Source: Lachnospiraceae bacterium
Lineage (GTDB): Bacteria; Bacillota; Clostridia; Lachnospirales; Lachnospiraceae
Direction: 5' to 3'
DNA length: 64,000 nucleotides
Assembly (NCBI GenBank): GCA_949383255.1
Contig: CASJPF010000010.1
Span: forward strand, 36,303 to 100,302
Shown: one piece after another, positions 47,109 to 55,825 of the stretch
How positions within the stretch are numbered: the stretch's first letter is position 1
Layout: each line of letters begins with the position of its first letter
Position numbers and translations under genes: made by a program
Notes under the pieces: generated by a model
Database searches by the model: none
Told to the model about the DNA's origin: nothing
What the model saw: only the letters and a program-made list of their open reading frames with translations

Positions 47109-48026
47109 TTATTTTAAAAAACCGTTCACAATCTGTTCCTCTGCCTGTGCCTCTGTAAGTCCCAATGTCATCAGCTTTATCAACTGTTCCCCTGCTATTT
47201 TTCCAATCGCTGCCTCATGAATCAGACTCGCGTCAATACTGTTTGCCGTAATCTCTGGGATTGCACGCACCACTGCATTGTCCATAATAATCGCATCACA
47301 CTCTGAATGCCCTGCACATTTGTTATTTCCATTAATATGAGAATAGAATGTTTGTTCGGAATCTTCCTTTGCCACAGAACGAGAAATCACATTTGTGCTG
47401 GAATCCTCACCATCCAAATCCACGTAAAAATGAGTGGTTGCTTTCTGTTTCCCATGCGTCATAAGCTTTTCCTTAATAATAAGCTGTGCATTCTTTGCAA
47501 GCTTCGCTCTTGTAACTCTGTCTGTAGAATCTACGCCCCGGATTTGTACTGTATCCATCTCCATATAGCTGTTCTCATCCAAATTTACAATTGTCTCTGG
47601 ATTCATAACGCGTTCTCCAGTTCCCTCACCTGATCCATAATGTTTCTCTACATATTTTACTCTGGAATTTTTTCCGACAAAAAAGGAATGAATTCCGCTG
47701 TGTTCACTCGCTTGACTTCCACTATTATGAATACCGCACCCCGCTATAATTGTGATATCACAGTTTTCCCCAATATGAAAATCATTGTATACCAGCTCTT
47801 TAAGTCCTGTTTGTGTCATCAACACAGGGATATGCACACTTTCCCTTTGGGTTCCGGATTTAATATAAATATCAATTCCTGGCTTATCTTCTTTTGGAAC
47901 AATCTCAATGTGCTCCGTCGAATGTCTTCCTGCCGACTCCCCATTAGAACGAATATTATAAGCCCCCGCTGGAACTTCGTGCAAATCTGCCACTTGCATT
48001 AGCAATGTCTTCTGAATCTCATCCAT
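47109..48026 (-). CDS. SufB/SufD-like FeS scaffold protein
   Basis: 305 residues, a short form without the long SufB N-terminus. Core beta-helix landmarks: CDITIIAGCGIHNSGSQASEHSGIHSFFVG (kept here in parts), MEMDTVQIRGVDSTDRVTRAKL, HINGNNKCAGHSECDAIIMDNA, HEAAIGKIAGEQLIKLMTLGLTEAQAEE. Conserved Cys and the C-terminal His-Glu are present. With SufC it would make a minimal SMS-type system for FeS cluster assembly. GGAGGG lies before the ATG at 48026; it overlaps sufC by 8 bp. Confidence 0.9.
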   Translation of the reverse strand: MDEIQKTLLMQVADLHEVPAGAYNIRSNGESAGRHSTEHIEIVPKEDKPGIDIYIKSGTQRESVHIPVLMTQTGLKELVYNDFHIGENCDITIIAGCGIHNSGSQASEHSGIHSFFVGKNSRVKYVEKHYGSGEGTGERVMNPETIVNLDENSYMEMDTVQIRGVDSTDRVTRAKLAKNAQLIIKEKLMTHGKQKATTHFYVDLDGEDSSTNVISRSVAKEDSEQTFYSHINGNNKCAGHSECDAIIMDNAVVRAIPEITANSIDASLIHEAAIGKIAGEQLIKLMTLGLTEAQAEEQIVNGFLK

Positions 48027-48747
48027 GTATACACCCTCCTGCATTATGTTTGCACTCAAGATTACCGCTCAACAATCCTGGTAATATCTCATCCTTTGCC
48101 CCTATATCCTGTATCTCACCATTTGCAATCACTACAATTTTGTCCGCAATATCAAGAATACGCTCCTGATGTGAGATAATTACAATATTTCCTTGTGTCT
48201 TATCATGCATTTTTTCAAATACTTTAATTAAATTCTGAAAACTCCAAAGATCGATCCCTGCCTCCGGCTCATCAAACACAGACAACTTCATGCCTCTGGC
48301 AATAACAGTTGCAATTTCAATCCGTTTGAGCTCACCACCAGACAAGCTTCCATTCACTTCCCGATTAATATAATCCCGTGCACAGAGTCCTACCTCTGAA
48401 AGATACTTACATGCACCTTCCACACTCAGTTTATCACCAGCTGCCAATCGAATCAAATCAAGCACTGTAATTCCCTTAAAACGAACTGGCTGTTGGAAGG
48501 CAAAACTAATGCCCAAATTCGCCCGCTCTGTAATGGACAACTTTGTAATATCTTGCCCCTCAAAAAAAATCTGTCCCTCTGTCGGCTGTATAATTCCAGC
48601 AATCATTTTTGCAAGAGTCGATTTGCCGCCTCCATTTGGTCCTGTGATTGCAGTAAATCGATCCTCTATTTTCAAATCAATATGGTTTAATATATCCTTT
48701 CCGTTTTCATCATCAACGTGGTAGGATATATTTTTTAATTCTAGCAC
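48019..48747 (-). CDS. sufC: FeS assembly ATPase SufC
   Basis: ABC-type ATPase of FeS cluster assembly. Walker A GPNGGGKST, Q-loop FAFQQPVRFKG, signature NGSLSGGELKRIEIA, Walker B LSVFDEPEAGIDL, and SHQERIL. The start is GTG 48747, 9 bases after GGAGG; a 16-codon open extension holds the ribosome site itself. 242 residues. Only sufC and one SufB/D-like gene occur; no sufS, sufU or sufD is in reach. Confidence 0.94.
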   Translation of the reverse strand: MLELKNISYHVDDENGKDILNHIDLKIEDRFTAITGPNGGGKSTLAKMIAGIIQPTEGQIFFEGQDITKLSITERANLGISFAFQQPVRFKGITVLDLIRLAAGDKLSVEGACKYLSEVGLCARDYINREVNGSLSGGELKRIEIATVIARGMKLSVFDEPEAGIDLWSFQNLIKVFEKMHDKTQGNIVIISHQERILDIADKIVVIANGEIQDIGAKDEILPGLLSGNLECKHNAGGCIHG

Positions 48748-49099
48748 GTGTCCGCGCCTCCTCTCCGTTTCCTTCCATGATGCTCTTTCTCTCACGCCTT
48801 CTGTGACATCTTCTTGATATCTCTTGACGCTCTTTCAGTATAACCAATATTTAACAAAAAAGCGACTGTTTTTTCAAATTTTCATATGAAAATATTGTAA
48901 TTCTATTCCAACTTTCAAAAAAATTTTTTATTTACATATAAAAAATAGAGATATTCTATTTTTTAGAATACCCCTATATTTTCTATTCTTGTATCTCATC
49001 TGCAAAATATGTGTAATAAACGCTAACACTTCCTGTTTTATATGATTAATATCCTGCCATTTTGTACAGCATAAGTAACATTCACCCAGCATTGCTTCT
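48748..49099. other. Intergenic region between the glycan cluster and sufC
   Basis: About 350 bp, AT-rich. It contains the terminator-like palindrome at 48940-48964 and presumably the sufC promoter, which I could not place well (TATACT near 48838 lacks a convincing -35). No gene recognised. Confidence 0.5.
48940..48964 (-). terminator. Terminator of the glycan cluster
   Basis: AAAAAATAGA (48940-48949) / TCTATTTTTT (48955-48964), 10-bp perfect palindrome with 5-base loop and T runs on either strand. About 135 bp after the last glycan gene. Confidence 0.65.
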
Positions 49100-51331
49100 T
49101 TAGATCAATTTTTTTTCTATCAATTCCTTTATTTTTGAAGAACTTGTACTTTCTGTATATGGAAAAAATACCAGCTCTGAACCATATTGCTCTAAAAATT
49201 CCTTGTTGCTATTCCAAGCAGGTCTATCTTTATAATCACTCCCTGAAAATTGACAATCAAAGTGATATAATTTATATGCTTCCCTTGTATCATTATATTG
49301 CAATGGTATTTCAACTGCTTCATCTACATAACGGCAAGAACGCACCATTTCAATTCTTTCCACAAAAGGAATAAATGGCTCAACTTTTTTTAATTTGCGA
49401 ACCCCCTCATCTGTTACTACTCCTACAATCAGGTAATCACACTGTTGCTTAGCACGTTTAAACATATTTAAATGTCCTATATGAAACAAATCAAAAACAC
49501 CTGAAATATATCCCACATGATATTTTTTTGGTATCCTCTTCTCGCTTTCTTGTATGTTGCGTTTCTGTATTCTCTCATATCCCATATTGGCGTCATATAT
49601 ACTATATTGTGTTACCCCTATATCTTCTAGCTGTTTTACAACAGATGTATAATTCTTAATACATACTATCACTTTATATTCATCGGTCTTTAATTGTTTT
49701 AAAATTTCAGCGGAATGTATTACTACACCATTGAGCTTTTTTCCCCACTGATTTTGATCATTGTCAACAATAGCATAAACTGGATAATATTGTTGATACA
49801 ATGCCATAAATTTTTTTGTGAAATTTCCAGAACCAAAAAGTATCAGTTTCCGTGTATCTAAATTTTTAAATATGTCAATAAAAATCTTTCTGTACTCTGT
49901 ATCTGTATAATTTATTCTTTGACGATTTGAATTAATATTGTTATCGTCAATCCGACGTCTGCTATAATACACCTGAAGATTTTCCGCATTTAACAATTTC
50001 GACAAAAATATATTTTCCATGTCTTTCCAATGCTCTATCTGAGCTATTAGATTATATCTCTCAAACAATTGCTCTATTGGAATATATCGATTCAAATCTC
50101 CATTCCCACTATACAATGTTGTAATCATCCGTGTTATAATCGCATTGGCAGGATAATTTTCTATACAGAACTCCTGATCATAAAATACAAATTCACCATC
50201 TATATAAAAACTATTTAATGGCACCATATCTGGATACCCTCTGCGCAATACTGCCCCTTGTCCATCACCCATATCCTCTTTAATAATCTCCGAGGACTGT
50301 AATATCATATCCCGAAAGTGGTCCATCTCCTGCAAAAATCTGCTTTGATCTGTACGAATAAGGCGCTTCAAATACAACTGTGCCACCTCTTCTTTAATAT
50401 AGGGCATAACATAAACATTATTTTCTATTTTCGCATCCACAACAGGAATTCCATGTTTTATCAGATCACATCCGTTTTCTATAATACGATTTAATCGTAT
50501 TCTTCCCTCTGGATATGCAGCTCGTTTCTCCACAACTTTGGATCGGCGAATCAAAGTAAAAAGAGCCTGTTCCCTTCCTCTGTCCATAGAGGTTGTTACA
50601 TGAACAACATCAGATAGCTTACCATTTATCGTACATTCTATTAAATATGCATTTGCCATTTGATGAAATATACCATTGTCCACCAAATCTCCATAAAGCA
50701 TTCTTTCATTTATAAAAGCAGTATATGGAAAATTAAAAATTGGCAATATTCGATTTGCTAAATCTTCATTAGGAAGAAATTCCTCCGAATAAATTAACTG
50801 AGGATTGCTTAAATCTGAAAAAACAGAATAAAAACAAAACTGATTCCATCCAGATTCTCTCAACATTTGCTTAATTTCTGCCATACTATAGCTTCTACCG
50901 ATAAAACTATCTTCTTTTTTGGAATAGGTACGCCGATAACCCTCAATGCCATCAAAACATCTGTTTGTATATCTGTCTCTGTCACCGCAAAAATATCGAA
51001 TCCCCATACGATTATTCATGCCAAGTAACAATACCCCATCACTTTTCAAAAATTTATAAAACAACTTTAAAAAAAATATCGGATTTTCTTTTTGTTCTAA
51101 AGCTTCTATACAAATGATATAGTCAAAACGTTTTTCATTTTCTTGGTACTGCCTCTCGTTGACTAACGTTTCTAAATTCACACATACAACATTAAGTTTC
51201 TTCCCTAGTAACATTTGCGCCAAAGCCGAATGTCTTTCTCCAATAAAAAGAACGATGGCTTCTCTTTCAAAATCATACCATTGTAAAAGTCCACTTTGTA
51301 TCCCATTAATTAATTCCTGCGCCTGATCCAC
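49100..51331 (-). CDS. Multidomain protein: methyltransferase-like, Rossmann domain, cytidylyltransferase
   Basis: 743 residues from GTG 51331 (GGAGGGG before it). Residues 1-170: SAM methyltransferase-like fold (IVLFIGERHSALAQMLL, FDYIICIEALEQ, LKSDGVLLLGMNN). Residues 170-490: unrecognised; it keeps patches such as DMVPLNSFYIDGEFVFYDQEF that resemble kinase-like or phosphotransferase glycan proteins. Residues 495-600: the YGxG-type Rossmann domain of this cluster (LILFGSGNFTKKF). Residues 604-743: glycerol-3-phosphate-cytidylyltransferase type (GYISGVFDLFHIGHLNMF, PYTESTSSSKIKEL). Probably makes a CDP-linked substituent for the glycan. Last gene of the cluster. Confidence 0.85.
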   Translation of the reverse strand: MDQAQELINGIQSGLLQWYDFEREAIVLFIGERHSALAQMLLGKKLNVVCVNLETLVNERQYQENEKRFDYIICIEALEQKENPIFFLKLFYKFLKSDGVLLLGMNNRMGIRYFCGDRDRYTNRCFDGIEGYRRTYSKKEDSFIGRSYSMAEIKQMLRESGWNQFCFYSVFSDLSNPQLIYSEEFLPNEDLANRILPIFNFPYTAFINERMLYGDLVDNGIFHQMANAYLIECTINGKLSDVVHVTTSMDRGREQALFTLIRRSKVVEKRAAYPEGRIRLNRIIENGCDLIKHGIPVVDAKIENNVYVMPYIKEEVAQLYLKRLIRTDQSRFLQEMDHFRDMILQSSEIIKEDMGDGQGAVLRRGYPDMVPLNSFYIDGEFVFYDQEFCIENYPANAIITRMITTLYSGNGDLNRYIPIEQLFERYNLIAQIEHWKDMENIFLSKLLNAENLQVYYSRRRIDDNNINSNRQRINYTDTEYRKIFIDIFKNLDTRKLILFGSGNFTKKFMALYQQYYPVYAIVDNDQNQWGKKLNGVVIHSAEILKQLKTDEYKVIVCIKNYTSVVKQLEDIGVTQYSIYDANMGYERIQKRNIQESEKRIPKKYHVGYISGVFDLFHIGHLNMFKRAKQQCDYLIVGVVTDEGVRKLKKVEPFIPFVERIEMVRSCRYVDEAVEIPLQYNDTREAYKLYHFDCQFSGSDYKDRPAWNSNKEFLEQYGSELVFFPYTESTSSSKIKELIEKKLI

Positions 51332-51347
51332 ATTAATCCCCTCCAAT

Positions 51348-52640
51348 TTATATCCTTTTTACCGATGCAGTTATAATATTAGGAAACTGTAGTTTTCTTA
51401 AATTCTTAAGCATATCACAAAAAGCTGCAGAGCCTTCCTTTACTGCCAATATGACTAAACTTGTATCCTTCTCTCCAACACATTCCAAAATTTCGCAGAC
51501 CATTATTCCTTGACACTCCATACTTCTTTTTTCAAGATTTGTAACTGCAACCTTTACAGTCTGAGCATTTGTTCTTGCCATATTTACCCTATATGTAATC
51601 CGCTCTCCGTATATTCCTGCACCATACACAATAATATTCTTATAGCTACAAATAACCTCATATGTTATTTCACGAAATCCAATTAAAACATTCTCCGCAT
51701 AAGCTTTTGGATTTTTTATAATAGAAATCTGCTCTTTTGTCATATAATCAAAACAGCCCTCGTTCTGATTCTCATAAAAGCCACGTTCCCTCTCCATCGT
51801 TTCCGCAAATTCCAACTTCAATGAAATGTCAATCCTTCTTAGCGTGCCTATATATGCAAGCATTCGGCAATGAAAACAAATTTGATATAACTCCCTATCA
51901 CCACTATGGATAATTATAAACTTTCTGATAAAGTCAAATTCTTCTTTCATCGCACACACTTTCTGGGTATTATGTATTGAAGAAGACATATTATCTTGCC
52001 TGTAATTATAAAATGCCCTTTTCAGAAACATAGCCCTTTTTGCCCAGTAAAATGTCTGAAACCAAAATCCATTATCCTGATAAGAAGCGCCGGGAGTTTC
52101 ATTGTATCTAATGTTATTCTTCAATATTAGATCCTTTTTATATAGTGCATTCCATGTAAATTTTTGCACAAGATATGTATTTTTCTCCTCATCTGGATGA
52201 ATTACCCTGTTATATAGTTTACAGTTATTGGTCAAACTACAATATTGTTTCTTCTTTGTACCATCTACATTATCCCAAACAGCATAAAAGTCAGTCTTAA
52301 CCCAATCTAACTTATATTCTGTAATTGTATCATATAAAACTTGATACATATCCTGTTCTATTGTATCATCGCTTTCTACAATGCCGATATAATTGCCCCT
52401 AGCCAACTGCATTGCTGCATTCATAGTACTACCATAACCAGAATTTTCCTTATGTACTACCCTAATTCTTTTATCCTGCAAGGCAAACTTATCTAAAATT
52501 ATTCTCGAATAATCCGTTGAGCCATCATCCATACAAATTACCTCAAAATCCGTAAATGTCTGATCTAAAATACTGTTTAAACAGTCCACCAAATACTGTT
52601 CTACATTGTATATTGGTACTAGAATTGATATCTCTGGCAT
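51348..52640 (-). CDS. GT2 glycosyltransferase with C-terminal Rossmann domain
   Basis: 430 residues. GT-A domain 1-230: ISILVPIYNVEQYLVDCLNS, VICMDDGSTDYS, GIVESDDTIEQDMY, QDNGFWFQTFYW. A helical part follows, then residues 335-430 NIIVYGAGIYGERI..., the shared Rossmann domain. The ATG at 52640 has AAGGAG 9 bases before; an ATG six codons earlier overlaps that site. Follows the GT4 gene by about 60 bp. Confidence 0.92.
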   Translation of the reverse strand: MPEISILVPIYNVEQYLVDCLNSILDQTFTDFEVICMDDGSTDYSRIILDKFALQDKRIRVVHKENSGYGSTMNAAMQLARGNYIGIVESDDTIEQDMYQVLYDTITEYKLDWVKTDFYAVWDNVDGTKKKQYCSLTNNCKLYNRVIHPDEEKNTYLVQKFTWNALYKKDLILKNNIRYNETPGASYQDNGFWFQTFYWAKRAMFLKRAFYNYRQDNMSSSIHNTQKVCAMKEEFDFIRKFIIIHSGDRELYQICFHCRMLAYIGTLRRIDISLKLEFAETMERERGFYENQNEGCFDYMTKEQISIIKNPKAYAENVLIGFREITYEVICSYKNIIVYGAGIYGERITYRVNMARTNAQTVKVAVTNLEKRSMECQGIMVCEILECVGEKDTSLVILAVKEGSAAFCDMLKNLRKLQFPNIITASVKRI

Positions 52641-52700
52641 AGGTATATACTCCTTCATGTCTATGATTACTTATAACAAATTTATTAAAACATTTTCATC

Positions 52701-54311
52701 TTATCGCATACATTCATCCAAAATTTCTAACAATGAGAGAGTTGGAATACATGTTATATTATTTAATTGCAGCCTTATAGCTTCTGTTTCATATACAGGA
52801 GTAATTACAATACAATCTGCATCTGGAATTGGATCATCTAGTGAAATTATTGGATAATCACTACATCTATTAATAACTCCTCTGTCTATCACACATACAA
52901 TCTGAATTTTATCTCTCCTAATATCCTCCATTAAATGGTTTGCCATTTTTCCCCAACCATAAATAATGATATTATCAATTCCTTTTGAGACAAAATACTT
53001 ACCTATTGTCTCTCCATTTTCATGTAATATCATCCACTTTTCCAATAATCTATAATACCAAATATACATATTAACATTCATAGCTTCTTGATTGGAATAT
53101 TTATATATACTTTGCTCCCGAATCTTCCAAAACTCCGCTATATTTATCTCTCGATTCAAATTATTTTGAAAAATATCATCAATCCACACATCCCCTATCA
53201 CATCAGCCGAAAATTTCTGAAGCATTCCTTCCGCTGCTGTTACCATATTTGTTCTTAATTTATCATTTTTAAGTAATCTTACTATCTCACCTGCTAATAT
53301 TTTTTCTTCACATGAAATAGTATTCATGCCATCTTCTTGAATATAGGGAGTTAATATACCACATACGCCCATCAAAGGTGTTGATATATTTTTAATATCA
53401 TTAGAAATCCCTAGTTCTTCCCTAATACCACCAGGACTATCACAAGACACAACAGGAACCCCTGCACTCAAAGCTTCAAGTACAGAGCATGGCATAGCCT
53501 CACACCTAGATGTAATAACAAATACCTTTGCCTTTGCCAAATAATCTTGAACATTTTCTACATTTCCTGGCATATCCACATCATTTATTAAATTATACTG
53601 CGCAATAACTGCCTCTAACTTTGGTCTTAATTCCCCATCTCCTAAGATTACAAGCCTACTATCTTGATACAAATCTTTAACTATTCTAAATGCCTTAATC
53701 AGATGCCACTGTCTTTTAATACTGTGCATTCTTCCTACTGTAATAACAATATTCTCTCTTGTTTTATTTTCTTTAAGCTTCATCATATGAACAGGATTAT
53801 TTACAGTTTTTGTTATTTTAAACTTATCCCCATAATGCATTAACCAGTCATTTCTACAGTACTCTGAGGGAAATGTAATCACATCTGCATATTGATATAA
53901 ATCACGGAATGTTTCTTCTGACCAAAATATAGATTTATTATACTTTGCATATTCAGAATTTAAACTATGCGTTGTAAGGATTACTTTTTCTTTATTCTTA
54001 GATAATATATTTAAATAGTTTGCAAGCTGCATGAAACTAATTGATATGTCAATGTTATATTTGTTCTTTAACTCCATTAATTCACTTACTTTATTCAACA
54101 ACAAATCATTCTTTTGTTCTTGGCTGCTTCCAAAAATATCAAAATCATAGCTTATAAGTTTACCTGCATATTCATACGTTATATTTTTTGTTAAATCTGT
54201 AAGAATAAACACCCGAAATCCCCTTTTGGAAAAAATCAGACTTAGATCTGCTGCACATCTTTCAGCTCCCCCTCTCTGCAATGAATTTACTATTAATGCT
54301 ATGTTTTTCAT
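52701..54311 (-). CDS. GT4 glycosyltransferase with C-terminal Rossmann domain
   Basis: 536 residues. GT-B fold: N-terminal IALIVNSLQRGGAERCAADL, donor site ITVGRMHSIKRQWHLIKAF, LVILGDGELRPKLEA, and TSRCEAMPCSVLEALSAGVPVVSCDSPGG (here in parts). A linker (WYYRLLEKWMILHENGETIG) leads to residues 447-536, NIIIYGWGKMANHL..., the shared domain; the linker itself is alike in the stand-alone copy at 58472. GGAGG before ATG 54311. Confidence 0.93.
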   Translation of the reverse strand: MKNIALIVNSLQRGGAERCAADLSLIFSKRGFRVFILTDLTKNITYEYAGKLISYDFDIFGSSQEQKNDLLLNKVSELMELKNKYNIDISISFMQLANYLNILSKNKEKVILTTHSLNSEYAKYNKSIFWSEETFRDLYQYADVITFPSEYCRNDWLMHYGDKFKITKTVNNPVHMMKLKENKTRENIVITVGRMHSIKRQWHLIKAFRIVKDLYQDSRLVILGDGELRPKLEAVIAQYNLINDVDMPGNVENVQDYLAKAKVFVITSRCEAMPCSVLEALSAGVPVVSCDSPGGIREELGISNDIKNISTPLMGVCGILTPYIQEDGMNTISCEEKILAGEIVRLLKNDKLRTNMVTAAEGMLQKFSADVIGDVWIDDIFQNNLNREINIAEFWKIREQSIYKYSNQEAMNVNMYIWYYRLLEKWMILHENGETIGKYFVSKGIDNIIIYGWGKMANHLMEDIRRDKIQIVCVIDRGVINRCSDYPIISLDDPIPDADCIVITPVYETEAIRLQLNNITCIPTLSLLEILDECMR

Positions 54312-54328
54312 GTGCCCTCCGATAACTT

Positions 54329-54526
54329 CTAACAATTTTCTGCCTGCAAAATTGCTCTTGTAGATTCTGGAACAAGTTCTTGTAATTTGTCCATCTCATT
54401 ATTTTGGAGACACCTTCTCACCAAAGATGCACTTATATATTTTCCATTCTGTTTCTTTCTTGGTATCTCAATTACTTTAATTCCTTTTCTTAGCAATGTC
54501 TTTTTCATTGTTATATTATATCTCAT
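54329..54526 (-). pseudogene. Remnant like the C-terminus of citrate lyase ligase (CitC-type nucleotidyltransferase)
   Basis: 65 codons. VIEIPRKKQNGKYISASLVR, then RRCLQNNEMDKLQELVPESTRAIL follow the C-terminal pattern EIPR...ISASxVR...LVPxTT of [citrate lyase] ligases, in which ISAS replaces the nucleotidyltransferase ISSS motif. The catalytic N-terminal HxGH part is missing, so this is a remnant, possibly of a glycan-specific nucleotidyltransferase. It begins at the edge of a duplicated segment. It could be translated, but activity is not expected. Confidence 0.6.
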
Positions 54527-54653
54527 CTTGAATCTCCTTTAACCCTTTAAATATCTCACAATATCTGCCCAACATTAAAAATAATATCTTCAATGAAATA
54601 ATACGACATTTCATTTTCTCCTTGAGTTTTTCCTCTATTTCTTCAAAATAATC
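54521..54653 (-). repeat. Duplicated 3' end of the stand-alone Rossmann-domain gene, copy 1
   Basis: About 133 bp match 58437-58570 at roughly 90 percent. The match covers the last 30 codons and the tail of the gene at 58472; here a missing base (CTTCAATG against CTTCCAATG) shifts the frame, so it is a dead fragment. See findings. Confidence 0.85.
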
Positions 54654-54679
54654 CCTAATCAATTCTTTTTAATTAGAAT

Positions 54680-55825
54680 CTATGAGCAAACTCTTGCCTG
54701 CTCTGCAATATCACATAAAAATTGCTCCAATTTATTCGTTGAATAATGAATGTTTTGTACAAATGGTGATTGGTTTAACATATACATATACAATTCATCA
54801 TCGTGGTCTATCCTTTCCACTTCCTTAATCATTGCAGCTACATCCATACCAAACTTCGTACAGTCAATGAAAGAATCCGGGTTTACTCCAATTCTACTGC
54901 ATATGTCGGGAGCACCCCAGTAAATTGGAATAGCACCAGAGCGATATGTATTCCATAAAGTTTCAGTTGCGTATCCTGGTATAGAATGATTCTCAAAAGC
55001 TATTTTAAATTTATATTTATTATGTGTTACAATAGACTCGCCTCTATCCCAAGCATAGTAGTTCGCCCATATACAATCCACTTTCTTATATTTATTACTT
55101 AATTCCCTGATAAATACATTTCTAAGCTTTGCACCTTCTCCCCAGTTTTGGTTTAAATAAAAATAGCTGCAAAATTTTCTATTAAGACTGTTATTATCAT
55201 AGCGTCGTTCCATTTCATAAAGTGACTTTGGAATACGCATATTAAAATATTCAAAATTCTCTCCTTGCAGATATGGAAATCCAGCTGCATAATCATAATC
55301 ACCATAGCCATTTTCATTCATTCCCGATTCCCATAATAACTTTATACAATTCTTATATTTTAAATACTCTTTTTGTAAATAAATGTTTGCCTCTAGTGCG
55401 TTAAGGTCTAAATTCTTGTGAAATGTATCATCTTTAATAAAACCCATATCAGGATAACTATATATCAATAATTGCGGTTCTTCCGAAAATTCTAAGATAT
55501 AATGCTTACAAAGCAATTCATATACTAAGCTGTTTCGCCATGTAGAACCAAAAAAACCTATCCATTTTACTTTTAGTTTTGGTAAACCACTTATGTGTTT
55601 GTGGACAGTTGGTACATCTCTAATAATATTTAATTTTCCATCATCATAAAGACGATGAACGCGGTACTTATTTCCATATAATTCCTTAATTTTTTGGGAC
55701 ATTTCTTCCTCGTAAATAAAGGAAGATATTATAATTTCTTCTAATTGTAGCTCAAATAAATCATGAACATTATAAATTACCCCCCCCCCTGTATGTATGC
55801 GCATAACTTTTTTTATAACTATCAA
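54680..55825 (-). CDS. 3' part of a split glycosyltransferase: GT10 fucosyltransferase-like half
   Basis: 381 codons, open from 55825. Codons up to the G run have no ribosome site, so translation from here alone is doubtful. After the run, VIYNVHDLFELQLEEIIISSF completes the Rossmann domain that starts in the preceding frame. The rest is a GT10-type domain: IGFFGSTWRN, and FKIAFENHSIPGYATETLWN with RSGAIPIYWGAPDI, the fucosyltransferase consensus (FEN...Y.TE...G.IPI..G). Removing one G joins it in frame to 55770-56882 as a protein of about 733 residues. Confidence 0.85.
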   Translation of the reverse strand: MIVIKKVMRIHTGGGVIYNVHDLFELQLEEIIISSFIYEEEMSQKIKELYGNKYRVHRLYDDGKLNIIRDVPTVHKHISGLPKLKVKWIGFFGSTWRNSLVYELLCKHYILEFSEEPQLLIYSYPDMGFIKDDTFHKNLDLNALEANIYLQKEYLKYKNCIKLLWESGMNENGYGDYDYAAGFPYLQGENFEYFNMRIPKSLYEMERRYDNNSLNRKFCSYFYLNQNWGEGAKLRNVFIRELSNKYKKVDCIWANYYAWDRGESIVTHNKYKFKIAFENHSIPGYATETLWNTYRSGAIPIYWGAPDICSRIGVNPDSFIDCTKFGMDVAAMIKEVERIDHDDELYMYMLNQSPFVQNIHYSTNKLEQFLCDIAEQARVCS

